A stretch of 5,938 nucleotides of DNA, from positions 1 through 5,938 of the forward strand of contig CAIXSC010000100.1 in NCBI GenBank assembly GCA_903921945.1, written 5' to 3'. Position 1 is the first letter of the stretch. Each line of letters opens with the position of its first letter. Below, in pieces: positions 5,059 through 5,938 of the stretch. A program made the position numbers and the translations under genes. Source of the DNA: an uncultured Planctomycetaceae bacterium. GTDB lineage: Bacteria > Planctomycetota > Planctomycetia > Pirellulales > Pirellulaceae. The notes beneath the pieces were generated by a model. The model had not been told where the DNA came from, made no database searches, and worked only from the letters and a program-made list of their open reading frames with translations.

Positions 5059-5938
5059 ATGAAACGCAAAATGGGTTTCACGCTCGTGGAATTGCTGGTG
5101 GTCATCGCGATCATCGGCGTTCTCGTGGCGCTGCTCTTGCCCGCAGTGCAAGCCGCTCGGGAAGCGGCTCGACGCGCCCAGTGCATGAACCAACTGAAGC
5201 AGATGGGGCTTGCGCTGCATAACTACCATGACACCTACCAATCGCTGCCGATCGGCATGCAGCACTCGGTCTCGCGGAAGAATTGGCGAGTGTCCGTGTT
5301 TCCGTTCATGGAGCAAAACGCGCTGAACGATCGGTTGGACGAGGCCGCGTCCTTCCTCACGCCGTATTCCGGATCGAACGTCATCCTGCAGCGGTTGCGT
5401 GTGCCGGGCTGGAACTGCCCTTCGAGCCCCTGTCCGGTCTTTGGCCAGTCTGGCTCCCAGCAGGCATGGGGCGGTGGCGATCCACAGCTTGCGGATTATG
5501 TCGGGATTGCAGGCGCTGTCACCACCTCGCCCGATACGACAGGCCGCAATAGCACCAGCAACTACAGCGGCGGCATCTACAGCGCATCGGGTGTGCTCGG
5601 TCCGTTCGCCAGCTATCGGCTGGCCGACATTACCGACGGCACTTCCAACACAATGATGGTGGGCGAAAACTCGAATTTCACTCGGACCAGTGGCACGGCC
5701 ACCCGCGACATCCGATCCAATTACTACGGTGCCTGGGGCGGATTCACCTATCCAGCGGCGTCGTGGAGCGGCTCGCCCGACACCTGGGGAACGGGCACGG
5801 TGACGATCCGTTACGCTCCGAACACGCAAGGCACGCCGGCGGGCGCTGTCAACACGTGGGAGGCCAACCTGCCGTTGCGGTCCGCCCACCCCGGCACGGT
5901 GAACACGACACTGGCCGATGCGAGCACGCGATCGATCG
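5059..5938 (+). CDS. DUF1559 protein with type IV pilin-like N-terminus, 3'-partial
   Basis: This is a DUF1559 (SBP_bac_10-type) protein, one of the most expanded families in planctomycetes. The 293 visible residues start with MKRKMG followed by FTLVELLVVIAIIGVLVALL: a short basic leader, the prepilin peptidase site after Gly6, Glu at mature position 5, and the hydrophobic helix of pilins and type II secretion pseudopilins. The helix continues as PAVQAAREAARRAQCMNQLKQ, the classic DUF1559 signature. Later landmarks are NCPSSPCP (119-126), ADYVGIAG (145-152), ADITDGTSNTMMVGE (189-203) and SAHPGTVNTTLADA (275-288). The last normally reads HPGGxN...DG; here DG is DA, and Gly280 is Thr. Only a few residues are probably missing past the right edge. 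The product should be anchored in the cytoplasmic membrane or assembled as a pseudopilin; its real role is unknown. It has its own strong ribosome site and is probably not part of the upstream operon. Confidence 0.93.
   Translation, partial: MKRKMGFTLVELLVVIAIIGVLVALLLPAVQAAREAARRAQCMNQLKQMGLALHNYHDTYQSLPIGMQHSVSRKNWRVSVFPFMEQNALNDRLDEAASFLTPYSGSNVILQRLRVPGWNCPSSPCPVFGQSGSQQAWGGGDPQLADYVGIAGAVTTSPDTTGRNSTSNYSGGIYSASGVLGPFASYRLADITDGTSNTMMVGENSNFTRTSGTATRDIRSNYYGAWGGFTYPAASWSGSPDTWGTGTVTIRYAPNTQGTPAGAVNTWEANLPLRSAHPGTVNTTLADASTRSI

Overview
The window looks like chromosomal DNA from a planctomycete (Planctomycetota), probably a GC-rich member of the Pirellulales/Planctomycetales type. The call rests on three families that are strongly expanded in that phylum: a PSD1-type protein (DUF1549 plus DUF1553), a DUF1501 protein, and a DUF1559 protein with a type IV pilin-like N-terminus. 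All three genes lie on the + strand. No RNA gene, insertion sequence, CRISPR array or phage gene is visible.

Region 1 (1-3350) is the 3' part of a large PSD1-type gene whose true start lies left of the window. It holds the C-terminal part of DUF1549 with its CxxCH motif, then a long insert made of two diverged copies of one LamG-like module, then a coiled-coil-like helix, then DUF1553 up to the characteristic NEFLxVD end. Region 2 (about 3367-4749) is a complete DUF1501 gene of the alkaline phosphatase/sulfatase superfamily with a twin-arginine-like leader. It starts 16 bases after the PSD1 stop, or overlaps it by 11 bases if the upstream ATG is used, so the two almost certainly form one transcription unit. 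This PSD1-DUF1501 pair recurs in planctomycete genomes. Both products are expected outside the cytoplasm, and an often-proposed but unproven role is handling of complex, perhaps sulfated, polysaccharides.

Region 3 (4750-5058) is a 309-base gap without a credible gene. It is rich in inverted repeats: two overlapping, mutually exclusive small hairpins at the DUF1501 stop codon, a strong 13-bp-stem hairpin at 4783-4813, a TCACAG-N12-CTGTGA dyad, and a hairpin just upstream of a strong Shine-Dalgarno sequence. Region 4 (5059-5938, running off the right edge) is a DUF1559 pseudopilin-like gene with a textbook prepilin leader. It appears to be separately expressed from the pair.

The most notable points are the tandem duplicated module inside the PSD1 protein, the structured intergenic leader, and the altered C-terminal signature (H-X9-DA in place of H-X9-DG) of the DUF1559 protein. 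I found no clear evidence of an entirely new biological system. The content is typical planctomycete accessory or paralogue-family content with some unusual details.
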